A DNA stretch of 7,105 nt from Candidatus Aminicenantota bacterium (GCA_030617525.1 JAUWVG010000116.1:1-7105), one strand, 5' to 3'; numbered from the stretch's first letter, positions 1 to 6,839 are shown. Numbers and translations are program-made. The notes: a model not told the origin generated them from the letters alone.

Positions 1-1139
1 ATATTCAGGTGATTATGATCACAGGACACGGCTCAGTCGAGGCAGCCGTCAAGGCCACTAAACTGGGAGCCTTTGATTTCCTTGAAAAACCTCTCTCTCT
101 GGAAAAAGTCATTGTCACGGTTAAAAACGCCCTCAAACACCGCCAACTTGAAGAAGAAAACATTCAATTAAAAGAAAGGATGCGGGCGAAGTACCATCTC
201 GTTGGAAAGAGTTCGGCCATACAAAAGTTGAGAAGGGAGATCACGGTTTCGGCCCCATCAAACGGGCGAATACTGATCTACGGAGAAAACGGCACCGGAA
301 AGGAACTTATCGCCCGGCTTATCCATCAGCAGAGCCTGAGGAAACACAAACGCTTCATCCGCATAAATTCCGCCGCCATTCCTGAGGATCTGCTCGAAAA
401 CGATCTGTTTGGGTATGTCAAAGGAACTTTTCCCGACGGTGAAATTGAAAAAAAAGGGAAATTATTCCTCGCAGATGGCGGCACTCTTTTTTTTGACGAA
501 ATCGGAGATTTGAGTCTGAAAATCCAGGACAAGCTGCTCAAGTCAATCAAAGACAATAAGTTTGATCCTCTAGGATCCACCCATTCTGTCTCCACAGATG
601 TGAGAGTAATATCGGCTACGAACAGAGATCTGAAAGCCCTTGTTGCCAGCGGAAAATTCCGCGAAGACCTGTTCTTCAAACTCAATGTCATCCCTCTCAT
701 AATCCCTCCTCTGCGGGAAAGACAGGAAGATATTCCTCTCCTGATCAACCACTTCTTAAAGTATTTTGCCATCGAATACGCTAAAAAACCAAAAACAATG
801 ACTCCGAAAGCCATGGAAACTTTCACAAATTATTCCTGGCCTGGCAACGTCAGCGAACTGATCAACGTAATTGAAAGGTTTGTCATCATGATCCAGGACG
901 ACCAGATCAAAGCCTCTCACCTTCCACTGCTCGTTGAACTCAGAGAAACCCAACTCGCCAATGGGAATGAAGAACATCAATCACTCCGAAATGCTGAGGA
1001 GCAGTTTGAAAGAGACTACATAAAAAAAGCCCTTGTCCGGCACAATTGGGACGTAGCTCAAACCGCCTTATCTCTTCAGATAGAGAAGGACCAACTTCAT
1101 GAAAAAATTAAAAATTTGGGTATTTCATTTCTAGGTTGA
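1..1139 (+). CDS. NtrC/NtrX-family response regulator, 5' end outside window, with degenerate sigma-54 activator motifs
   Basis: The gene is open at the window's left edge (in-frame from base 3). The GTG at base 9 is an internal valine of the receiver domain, not a start. Residues are numbered from that codon. Residues 1-45 are the end of a receiver domain, with the switch Thr5 and conserved Lys27-Pro28; the phospho-accepting Asp would lie upstream. Residues 62-300 are an AAA+ sigma-54-activator domain: Walker A GENGTGKE (92-99), Asn120 of the glutamate switch, Walker B DE (163-164), sensor I ATNRDL (203-208) and first arginine finger Arg218. Residues 327-372 resemble a Fis-type helix-turn-helix. 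The family is phosphorylated by a sensor kinase and drives sigma-54 promoters through ATP hydrolysis. Here the GAFTGA loop reads GTFPDG (139-144), the second finger is Lys224 and the sensor II GNVREL reads GNVSEL (Ser282). The family call is firm; NtrX rather than another subgroup is inferred. Sigma-54 activity is doubtful. Confidence 0.9.
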   Translation, partial: IQVIMITGHGSVEAAVKATKLGAFDFLEKPLSLEKVIVTVKNALKHRQLEEENIQLKERMRAKYHLVGKSSAIQKLRREITVSAPSNGRILIYGENGTGKELIARLIHQQSLRKHKRFIRINSAAIPEDLLENDLFGYVKGTFPDGEIEKKGKLFLADGGTLFFDEIGDLSLKIQDKLLKSIKDNKFDPLGSTHSVSTDVRVISATNRDLKALVASGKFREDLFFKLNVIPLIIPPLRERQEDIPLLINHFLKYFAIEYAKKPKTMTPKAMETFTNYSWPGNVSELINVIERFVIMIQDDQIKASHLPLLVELRETQLANGNEEHQSLRNAEEQFERDYIKKALVRHNWDVAQTALSLQIEKDQLHEKIKNLGISFLG

Positions 1140-2488
1140 TGGACAATCCAATTTTATCCTTTTTAACCAGCGTCCGGGATTTCATTTGGGGACCCCCTCT
1201 TATTATCCTTCTGGTTGGCACAGGAATTTTCCTGACCTTTCAATTACGTGGGCTGCAGATAAGGGGCCTTTTTTATTCCCTTAAACTTGCCTTTTTCCAA
1301 AGAAAAAAAGATGACAAAGAAGATGGAGACATCTCCCACTTTCAAGCTCTTATGACAGCACTTGCTGCAACTGTCGGGACAGGAAACATCGCCGGAGTAG
1401 CCACAGCCATCGTTGCGGGTGGACCGGGGGCACTGTTTTGGATGTGGATCACAGGAATCTTTGGAATGGCCACAAAATACGCTGAAGCCGTTCTCGCCAT
1501 CAAGTACAGAGAAAAAGATGAGGCAGGAATGATGAGCGGCGGCCCGATGTATTACATCTCGAAAGGTTTGGGATGGAAATGGCTGGGAACTCTGTTTGCT
1601 ATTTTTGCCGCTATCGCGGCATTTGGTATCGGCAATATGGTCCAGTCCAATTCTGTGGCCGAGTCATTAAATGCTTCTTTAGGCATTCCCCACTGGGCAA
1701 CAGGAATTATCCTGGCTGCATTTACAGCCATGGTTATACTCGGCGGAATCAAAAGTATCGGCAAAGTCACACAGGTCCTGGTTCCCTTCATGATTTTGAT
1801 CTATTTCACCGGGGCTTTGATTATCCTCCTCCTCAATGTTTCCGCTCTCCCAAAAATCTTTGCCCTCATCTTCAAGTCCGCCTTCACTCCATCGGCTGCC
1901 ATGGGTGGATTTCTCGGGGCAGCCGTCATGCAGACCATACGAGAGGGTGTCTCCAGAGGAATTTTTTCCAATGAATCGGGTCTGGGATCTGCTCCCATCG
2001 CCGCTGCAGCAGCCAGGACTCCGGATCCGGTCAAACAGGCTCTTGTCTCTATGACCCAGACTTTCATCGACACGATTATTGTCTGTACTATGACGGGATT
2101 GGTGCTTCTCTCAAGCGGTCTTTGGACCTCGGGGCCTACTGGTGCCGAATTGACCACCCTGGCTTTTAACAAATCTCTTCCGGGAGGAATTGGACAGATC
2201 ATTGTCTCCCTGGGCCTTGTATTTTTTGCCTACTCTACAATTTTGGGATGGAGCTATTACGGAGAAAAATCCATCGAGTATCTTTTTACCGAAAAAGCTG
2301 TAAAGCCATACCGCATAATTTTTGTCATTTTTGTGGCTGTGGGGGCCGTTCTGAAACTGGAGATCGTATGGATGTTAGCGGATATCATGAATGGACTTAT
2401 GGCCCTTCCCAACCTCATAGGCCTCCTAGGATTGAGCGCAATCATAGTCTCAGAGACAAACAAATACTACTACAACCGAAAAAAATAA
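1139..2488 (+). CDS. Sodium:alanine symporter (AGCS) family transporter
   Basis: This is a full-length AGCS (alanine or glycine:cation symporter, AlsT/DagA-like) inner-membrane protein of 449 residues, usual for the family. It should import a small neutral amino acid together with sodium. The family signature around residues 71-116 is intact: ATVGTGNIAGVATA, then GGPGALFWMW and a following MATKYAE stretch. The block GIFSNESGLGSAPIAAAAA (274-292) carries Ser where Ala is common in NEAGLGSAP. About ten hydrophobic membrane segments alternate with short loops, and the C-terminus is basic (NRKK). I chose ATG 1139, whose A is the last base of the upstream TGA stop (TGATG). A TTG at 1136 is possible but would lengthen the overlap for no gain. 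The preceding Shine-Dalgarno match is poor (TAGG only 4 bases away), which fits translational coupling. The transported amino acid (alanine, glycine, serine or glutamine) cannot be read from the sequence. The coupled regulator suggests control by nitrogen or amino-acid supply. Confidence 0.93.
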   Translation: MDNPILSFLTSVRDFIWGPPLIILLVGTGIFLTFQLRGLQIRGLFYSLKLAFFQRKKDDKEDGDISHFQALMTALAATVGTGNIAGVATAIVAGGPGALFWMWITGIFGMATKYAEAVLAIKYREKDEAGMMSGGPMYYISKGLGWKWLGTLFAIFAAIAAFGIGNMVQSNSVAESLNASLGIPHWATGIILAAFTAMVILGGIKSIGKVTQVLVPFMILIYFTGALIILLLNVSALPKIFALIFKSAFTPSAAMGGFLGAAVMQTIREGVSRGIFSNESGLGSAPIAAAAARTPDPVKQALVSMTQTFIDTIIVCTMTGLVLLSSGLWTSGPTGAELTTLAFNKSLPGGIGQIIVSLGLVFFAYSTILGWSYYGEKSIEYLFTEKAVKPYRIIFVIFVAVGAVLKLEIVWMLADIMNGLMALPNLIGLLGLSAIIVSETNKYYYNRKK

Positions 2489-2517
2489 GACGCCAAGACC
2501 TTTCTCCTGAGCCCTGA

Positions 2518-2736
2518 TTCTTCAGTGTATGTCTGAGCACGAGAAGAATTCATAATATTGGTACGCATCTTTTTGGCAATTCTCTATGTAATGTTAAGAA
2601 CAAGTACGCGGAGTTGCGAAAGTGCCGAGAGGAACTACGAGGGAATGGCGTCAAAAATCCGAGTGGAGCGCTTCCACCTTTTCAGATTTCATCTGACGTG
2701 ATTTCTAATCGACTTGCTAGATTTCCTCTTTCTTGA
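2518..2736 (+). pseudogene. Possible coding relic or interspersed repeat: 72-codon open frame without start codon
   Basis: The frame beginning at base 2518 stays open for 72 codons up to the TGA at 2734-2736. It follows directly on an in-frame TGA (2515-2517) and has no ATG, TTG or early GTG; the only GTG, at 2698, lies near the end. The translation is not low-complexity: it has a charged stretch KNKYAELRKCREELR and then a proline/serine-rich part reading NPSGALPPFQISSDVIS. No ribosome binding site is placed to use it. It could be the remnant of a gene that lost its start, part of a dispersed non-coding repeat that happens to be open, or chance. I do not recognise a family. Confidence 0.25.
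2663..2696 (+). terminator. Two adjacent small hairpins, possible weak terminator
   Basis: GTGGA (2663-2667) pairs with TCCAC (2673-2677) around a GCGCT loop and is followed by CTTTTC, a weak version of an intrinsic terminator. Directly after it TCAGAT (2682-2687) pairs perfectly with ATCTGA (2691-2696) across a 3-base loop. The stems are short and the T run has only four bases. Termination of read-through from the symporter operon is therefore only a possibility. Confidence 0.25.
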
Positions 2737-2742
2737 AATCAC
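2698..2742. repeat. 8-bp perfect inverted repeat upstream of mgtE
   Basis: GTGATTTC (2698-2705) and GAAATCAC (2735-2742) are perfect reverse complements separated by 29 bases. A further partial copy (GATTTC, 2720-2725) sits in the spacer in the same direction as the left arm. The element lies about 30 bases before the candidate mgtE -35 region, where an upstream operator or an RNA stem could sit. Function is inferred from position only. Confidence 0.35.
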
Positions 2743-2770
2743 AGAAGTGAGGATGTTTACCCTGAAATTT

Positions 2771-2799
2771 TTCAATTTACAGCCACTATATTTTATGAT
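2771..2799 (+). promoter_or_regulatory. Candidate promoter of mgtE-recO
   Basis: TATGAT (2794-2799) matches five of six bases of the -10 consensus. Seventeen bases upstream lies TTCAAT (2771-2776), a weak -35 hexamer matching three of six. An overlapping alternative -10 is TATATT (2787-2792). The predicted start near 2806 would give a leader of about 20 bases, too short for a riboswitch. The surrounding AT-richness makes such matches easy to find, so this is tentative. Confidence 0.3.
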
Positions 2800-2816
2800 A
2801 TCTTGGGTGGTCTAAC

Positions 2817-2820
2817 GAGG
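2817..2820 (+). promoter_or_regulatory. Ribosome binding site of mgtE
   Basis: GAGG lies five bases before ATG 2826. It supports that start over later ATG codons in the frame, because the next upstream in-frame sequence offers no better signal. Confidence 0.6.
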
Positions 2821-2825
2821 ATAAA

Positions 2826-4184
2826 ATGCAGGTCACATCGCTTCGAATCGCTGTCAGTTCTGCGCGGAAATTTATAAACACAGGCTCCCTTTCGCGTCTA
2901 TGGAATCTTGTTAACAAATTGCACGCTGCAGATATCGCCTCTCTGACTGAACATCTCACATTCCGGGAAAGGATGATCCTGTTTAATACTCTCTATGAAA
3001 ACGATAAAGAAACAGCTGTCGATGTCATCAGAGAGATTGACCCTGAAGATACAGCTCAGATTCTCAAGGCATGTCCCATCGATCAAATCACCGAGCTCTT
3101 TCATCTGTCCGCCCCCGACGATGTTGCGGCTATTATGCCTCTCCTTCCCGAAGATCTTAAAGAAGCTGTCTTAGAGGCCATGGAGGATAAGCCCTCGGAA
3201 GATCTTCTCGAACTCCTTGAGTACGAAGAAGAGACAGCGGGACGGATCATGTCCCCCAATTTCTATGCCTTGAATCAAAACACAAAAGTCTCTGACACCA
3301 TAACAGCCATGCAGCTTGGAGGGGATGTTGAATCCGCATTTTACCTGTATGTTATCGATGACCTTGGTCATCTTGTCGGCGTTGTCTCAATCCGGCAGGT
3401 CCTGTTTAGACGGCCTGATACTCCTCTAAAAAACTTCATGAACACCGATCTCATCAGTGTTTCCACCGATACTGATCAGGAAATTGTAGCCAGAAATGTC
3501 GCAGATTATAATCTCGTCGCCATCCCTGTTGTCGATGCTGAAAATATTCTCGTCGGAGTGGTCACGGTCGATGATATCATCGATGTTATCGACAAAGAAG
3601 CCACCGAGGACATGTACAAGATGGTTTCTCTGGACAGCACCGACCGGATTCAGGACAGTCCACTGTCATCTGTAAAGAAAAGACTCCCTTTCCTTTTGTT
3701 CAGCCTCTTAACAGCCTCCATTGCTCCTGCGATCGTGCACGGCTTTACCGGAACCATCGAGAAAGTTGTCCAGCTGGCGGTGTTTATCCCTTTGGTGATG
3801 GCGCTGGGAGGTATTGCCGGAAATCAGACAATCGCCATTATTGTCAGAGAGATCGCCATCGGTCAAACAGATTGGCTTTCAACCCGCAAGGCACTCCTGA
3901 AAGAAATTATCGTCGGTTTAGTTAATGGATTGGTTATCGGTTCTATTACAGGGATCTTATCGTTCCTTCTCTTTAACAACTTTTTTCACGGGATAATCAT
4001 CGGCGTGGCAATCATCATCAATCTTTTTATTGCAGCGTTTATGGGAACCCTTATCCCTCTTATTCTGAAGCTCATCAAACTTGATCCTGCTTTAGGATCG
4101 GTCAATCTGCTGACTATGTGCACGGACAGCATAGGCGTTTTGACTTATTTAGGGCTCGGAACTTTGTTCCTCAGCAAATTCTAA
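2826..4184 (+). CDS. mgtE: Magnesium transporter MgtE
   Basis: The 452-residue protein has the complete MgtE layout. An N-terminal acidic superhelical domain (about 30-130) is followed by EEETAGRIMSP (135-144), which opens two CBS domains (about 143-200 and 205-262), a linking plug helix (about 262-282) and five membrane segments (about 287-305, 315-340, 358-383, 387-412, 424-450). MgtE is a homodimeric inner-membrane channel that admits magnesium; the N and CBS domains bind magnesium and close the pore when the cytoplasm is replete, so the protein senses its own substrate. Asp434 in the last membrane segment matches the essential pore aspartate of the family. Two nearby conserved stretches differ: GGIAGNQ (328-334) where GGN-type is usual, and DPALGSVNL (420-428) where many members have SGP. 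The substrate is most likely magnesium, though another divalent ion is possible. recO follows 9 bases downstream, probably co-transcribed. Confidence 0.95.
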   Translation: MQVTSLRIAVSSARKFINTGSLSRLWNLVNKLHAADIASLTEHLTFRERMILFNTLYENDKETAVDVIREIDPEDTAQILKACPIDQITELFHLSAPDDVAAIMPLLPEDLKEAVLEAMEDKPSEDLLELLEYEEETAGRIMSPNFYALNQNTKVSDTITAMQLGGDVESAFYLYVIDDLGHLVGVVSIRQVLFRRPDTPLKNFMNTDLISVSTDTDQEIVARNVADYNLVAIPVVDAENILVGVVTVDDIIDVIDKEATEDMYKMVSLDSTDRIQDSPLSSVKKRLPFLLFSLLTASIAPAIVHGFTGTIEKVVQLAVFIPLVMALGGIAGNQTIAIIVREIAIGQTDWLSTRKALLKEIIVGLVNGLVIGSITGILSFLLFNNFFHGIIIGVAIIINLFIAAFMGTLIPLILKLIKLDPALGSVNLLTMCTDSIGVLTYLGLGTLFLSKF

Positions 4185-4193
4185 TCAACTCCA

Positions 4194-4925
4194 ATGCCTC
4201 TTGAACAATCCGAGGGATTCATTCTCCGAACCCATAACATCGGAGAGCAAGACAAAATTGTCATTCTTTTCTCAAGAGATAAGGGGCTTTTTAAGGGCGT
4301 GGCCAAGGGTGCGAGAAAATTCGGCAACCGCTTCGGAAGCAGTCTCGAACCTCTCTCACATGTGCGGATATTCTATTATGAAAAAGAGGGCAGAGAGCTC
4401 GTCACCATCAACAACAGCGATCTTCTCGAATCTTTCTTCGATATACAAAAAGATTTAAAAACAACCTACACCCTATCCTACTTTGCCGAACTCATCGAAG
4501 CCTTCTTTCCGGCAAGGTCTAAAGACGACGTCCTCTTCCGGCTTCTCCAGTCCACACTTTTGTCTCTCCAAAGCGGGGCTGATTTGGATTTTACTTCTCT
4601 CTACTTCGAGGTCTGGTTTTTAAAAATCAGCGGCATTCTTCCTGATTTCAAACGCTGCAAAAAGTGCAGGAAAGTATTCGACGAGATACACTGGCTCCCA
4701 TATAAAAAAGACGGCATCCTGTGCAGCCGCTGCGCCGCAGAAAAAGAAATAGAAGTTCCAGCGGATTTTAATACTTTTTTGAACTGGATCAAAAAAAATC
4801 CGCCGCCTAAAGATTCCTCAGTACCCTTTTCTCCGGAACTTCTCAAATCCATTCGCAAAATCCTCCGTTCTATAGTTGTTTTTCATATGGAAAGAGTGCC
4901 CAAAAGCCTGCGGTTTATAGAATAA
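4194..4925 (+). CDS. recO: DNA repair protein RecO
   Basis: RecO works in the cytoplasm in the RecFOR pathway. It binds single-stranded DNA and SSB, anneals complementary strands and, with RecR, loads RecA at gaps. The 243 residues are the normal length. The N-terminal OB-fold (about 1-80) opens with the typical EGFILRTHNIGEQDKIV stretch, followed by KGLFKGVAKGARK. The helical middle domain carries a four-cysteine zinc site, Cys155-X2-Cys158 and Cys177-X2-Cys180. This zinc site is common in the family but is lost in some members, such as E. coli RecO. The ATG at 4194 is chosen because the protein begins at the expected N-terminus; no good Shine-Dalgarno sequence precedes it, and only 9 bases separate it from the mgtE stop, so coupling with mgtE is likely. 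The shared operon has no obvious functional link to magnesium transport. It converges on the protease gene, with 24 bases between the two stop codons. Confidence 0.95.
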   Translation: MPLEQSEGFILRTHNIGEQDKIVILFSRDKGLFKGVAKGARKFGNRFGSSLEPLSHVRIFYYEKEGRELVTINNSDLLESFFDIQKDLKTTYTLSYFAELIEAFFPARSKDDVLFRLLQSTLLSLQSGADLDFTSLYFEVWFLKISGILPDFKRCKKCRKVFDEIHWLPYKKDGILCSRCAAEKEIEVPADFNTFLNWIKKNPPPKDSSVPFSPELLKSIRKILRSIVVFHMERVPKSLRFIE

Positions 4926-4932
4926 GAAAGGA

Positions 4933-4969
4933 TTCAAGGGTTCAAGGGTTCAAGGGTTCAAGGGTTCAA
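4933..4969. repeat. Tandem array of the 8-mer TTCAAGGG (4.6 copies)
   Basis: Four perfect head-to-tail copies of TTCAAGGG occupy 4933-4964, followed by a partial TTCAA. The array lies between the convergent recO and protease genes and runs into the protease reading frame, supplying its last five codons and its TGA stop. Arrays of the same degenerate unit reappear at 6968-6992 and, inverted, at 7073-7105. This indicates a dispersed repeat family rather than one chance expansion. The unit length, not a multiple of three, is unlike an in-frame coding repeat. Confidence 0.85.
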
Positions 4970-6839
4970 ATAAGAATGGTCCCTCATTATTTATTGTCAA
5001 ATACGCCGGTGTTCCTTCACTTCCCTCATCGTTTACCGCAACCAAGGCATAAAAATAGGCCCGGTTCATTTCCACCCGCCTATGCAGGTAAGTAAAAACT
5101 AAAGCATCCATGTCAGCCAGTTTATTCCAGCTTGATCCGAATATCTCATAGAGACGGTATTGAGAAATATCTGTATTATTTGGATGAGCCTGCCAATTCA
5201 ATACGATGATGGTTTCCCGCTGAGACAACGAACGGTTTTCCACCCTCTGGCCTTCAAACTGAAGAGGGGCATAGATGAGCGCTCCAAAATTTGCTTTTAT
5301 TGTTTTGCCGGAATTCATCTGAAGAAAAAGAGGATTGCTTGTCTCCTGTCCGGATGGAACACTCCCTGTCCACCGGGAAAATTTAAAATCGGCATTCGGG
5401 ATGGCAAGAATTGTGACTTCATCGTTTTCTTCGTGATTGTATAGTCCTGGAGCAGGGGCGGTCGTTCCCCCCTCTCCAGCCAGTAGATTGAGAACCATCC
5501 TCTGCTCTGCCGAAAGAGCCTTAAAGGCGCTGATGCGGCTTCCAGTGACAATTTTACCCTCCGCAGAGGGAATTTTATCTCCGTTGTTGAGGATAAGGTT
5601 TTTGATATCCAGCCAATTGAGATTGGGATTGTAGGATTTGAGCAAGGCAGCCAAACCGGCCACATGTGGAGTCGCCATAGATGATCCGCTCTCTCTTTTA
5701 TACCCATTGTTCAGCACTGTGCTCAAAATATCATCTCCCGGTGCAGCTACATCCACTGTCGTGAGACCATAATCCGACCAGGAGACCAACCGATCAAATC
5801 GGTCGGATATCCCTACAGCAATGATATTTTCAGAATTGTTGGAAGAGGGATAGTGGGGTTTGGTATCGTTGTTTTCTCCGTTATTTCCGACTGCAAACAT
5901 AAAAAGGACACCAGAATTTCTGGCCGCATCAATGGCCTCTTTTTCGGATCGTGCAAAAGAATACTCTCCGAAACTGCCGTTTACAATTTTGACACCTTGA
6001 TTCACCGCATACTGAATGCATTCGATCTCATCCGAGATCGATCCTCCTCCGTCTTTGGATAAAAACCGCAGCGCCATGATTTTGCAGTTCCAGCAAACCC
6101 CTGTGACACCGATGCCGTTATTCCCAACAGCCGCGATGGATCCTGAAGCATGTGTCCCATGTCCGTCATCATCCATGGGATCACCGCTATTATTTATCGC
6201 ATCTATTCCGTGATAATCATCGACATATCCGTTGCCGTCATCATCGATCCCATTCCCGAGGATTTCTCCAGGATTTCTCCACATGTTGGCTCTGAGGTCC
6301 TCATGGTTATAATCGACGCCTGAATCAATCACAGCCACCACAACATCGGGACTGCCTGTCGTTAAATCCCAGGCTTCTGGGGCGTCAATATCGGCATCTG
6401 CTTTTCCATTGTTCTGGCCTGTGTTGTGGAGACCCCACAGGTCTGAAAACCTTGTGTCATTGGGGAGAGTTGTTTTAGCATATCTGTAATAATCCGGTTC
6501 GGCATATTCCACAAAAGGATTCTTTTTGAGTTCAACAAGAGTTTTCTCCTTATCCCCAAACGTGTGATAGACAAGGACATCGATAAGAGTGAATTTTTGG
6601 ATTTCTTTAATTTCAAAGATGGATTCAACAGAAGCTTTAATTGATTCCTGTGTGCGGATATCACCCATTTTTTTATATTTTACGAGAATTTTATCCGGAG
6701 CCGAGAGTGGCCGATTTTCGGCAGACAAGGCCTGAGGGACAGGGCGGCGTATTCTCTGAGACTTACCTGAAAGTAACAATCCAACTAGAAGAATTCCCAC
6801 ACAGATAACCACAGAATAAGCAAAGGGCTTTCGAAACAT
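4950..6839 (-). CDS. Secreted subtilisin-like serine protease (peptidase S8) with InlB-type repeat and fibronectin III-like domain
   Basis: The 629-residue protein begins with a basic start and a hydrophobic segment (about 6-24), an export signal or membrane anchor. Residues 48-120 resemble the I9-type propeptide that chaperones and inhibits subtilases. The S8 catalytic domain (about 130-445) has the full triad: Asp172 in VVAVIDSGVD, His227 in GHGTHASG and Ser387 in GSSMATPHVAG, plus oxyanion Asn319. An Asp/Asn/Gly-rich stretch, DDDGNGYVDD (199-208), is a likely calcium-binding loop. Cys249 and Cys252 (CWNC) form a close pair. Residues 449-519 look like a divergent InlB B-repeat (conserved FSRWTG and a final IKANF), and 525-617 like fibronectin III; both suggest cell-surface or polymer contact. 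No LPXTG or type IX sorting signal is seen. AGGA 10 bases before ATG 6839 serves as a ribosome site. Residues 625-629 and the stop are encoded by the TTCAAGGG array, so the original C-terminus may have differed. Substrates are unknown; degradation of external protein is the simplest role. Confidence 0.93.
   Translation of the reverse strand: MFRKPFAYSVVICVGILLVGLLLSGKSQRIRRPVPQALSAENRPLSAPDKILVKYKKMGDIRTQESIKASVESIFEIKEIQKFTLIDVLVYHTFGDKEKTLVELKKNPFVEYAEPDYYRYAKTTLPNDTRFSDLWGLHNTGQNNGKADADIDAPEAWDLTTGSPDVVVAVIDSGVDYNHEDLRANMWRNPGEILGNGIDDDGNGYVDDYHGIDAINNSGDPMDDDGHGTHASGSIAAVGNNGIGVTGVCWNCKIMALRFLSKDGGGSISDEIECIQYAVNQGVKIVNGSFGEYSFARSEKEAIDAARNSGVLFMFAVGNNGENNDTKPHYPSSNNSENIIAVGISDRFDRLVSWSDYGLTTVDVAAPGDDILSTVLNNGYKRESGSSMATPHVAGLAALLKSYNPNLNWLDIKNLILNNGDKIPSAEGKIVTGSRISAFKALSAEQRMVLNLLAGEGGTTAPAPGLYNHEENDEVTILAIPNADFKFSRWTGSVPSGQETSNPLFLQMNSGKTIKANFGALIYAPLQFEGQRVENRSLSQRETIIVLNWQAHPNNTDISQYRLYEIFGSSWNKLADMDALVFTYLHRRVEMNRAYFYALVAVNDEGSEGTPAYLTINNEGPFLFEPLNP

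Larger units (their letters stand above)
2489..2825. other. Intergenic region between the symporter gene and mgtE
   Basis: This is a 337-base gap without a conventional gene. It contains a stop-free frame with no start codon (2518-2733), a hairpin near the symporter end (ATTCTTC 2517-2523 with GAAGAAT 2543-2549), two small hairpins at 2663-2696, an 8-bp inverted repeat (2698-2742), a candidate promoter and the mgtE ribosome binding site. I looked for the conserved parts of an M-box magnesium riboswitch, as expected upstream of some magnesium transporters, and did not recognise them. The hairpin at 2517-2549 is not followed by a T run, so it is not a convincing intrinsic terminator for the upstream operon. 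Confidence 0.6.

Noticed and set aside
326..826. 166-codon - strand open frame opposite the response regulator
   Set aside because: Despite its length it is antisense to the conserved AAA+ domain. The Ser/Arg-rich translation is what reverse-reading of this gene produces, and no ribosome site or family match is seen.
1573..1974. 133-codon + strand open frame inside the symporter gene
   Set aside because: It overlaps the strongly conserved AGCS frame in another register, and its translation is rich in Cys, Arg and His with no recognisable domain.
1801..2202. 133-codon - strand open frame opposite the symporter gene
   Set aside because: Antisense shadow of the conserved AGCS coding sequence; composition follows the codons of the + strand gene.
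2517..2549. Intrinsic terminator after the symporter gene
   Set aside because: The ATTCTTC/GAAGAAT stem is AT-rich, has a long interrupted loop, and is followed by TCATAATATT rather than a T run.
2560..2825. M-box or other magnesium riboswitch before mgtE
   Set aside because: The conserved M-box core segments were not found, and the best -10 hexamer lies too close to the start codon for a long leader.
4933..4969. CRISPR array
   Set aside because: The 8-base units are directly adjacent with no spacers and are far too short for CRISPR repeats.
5315..5707. 130-codon - strand open frame inside the protease gene
   Set aside because: It is out of frame within the S8 catalytic and InlB-repeat coding region, which has clear family motifs in the correct frame.
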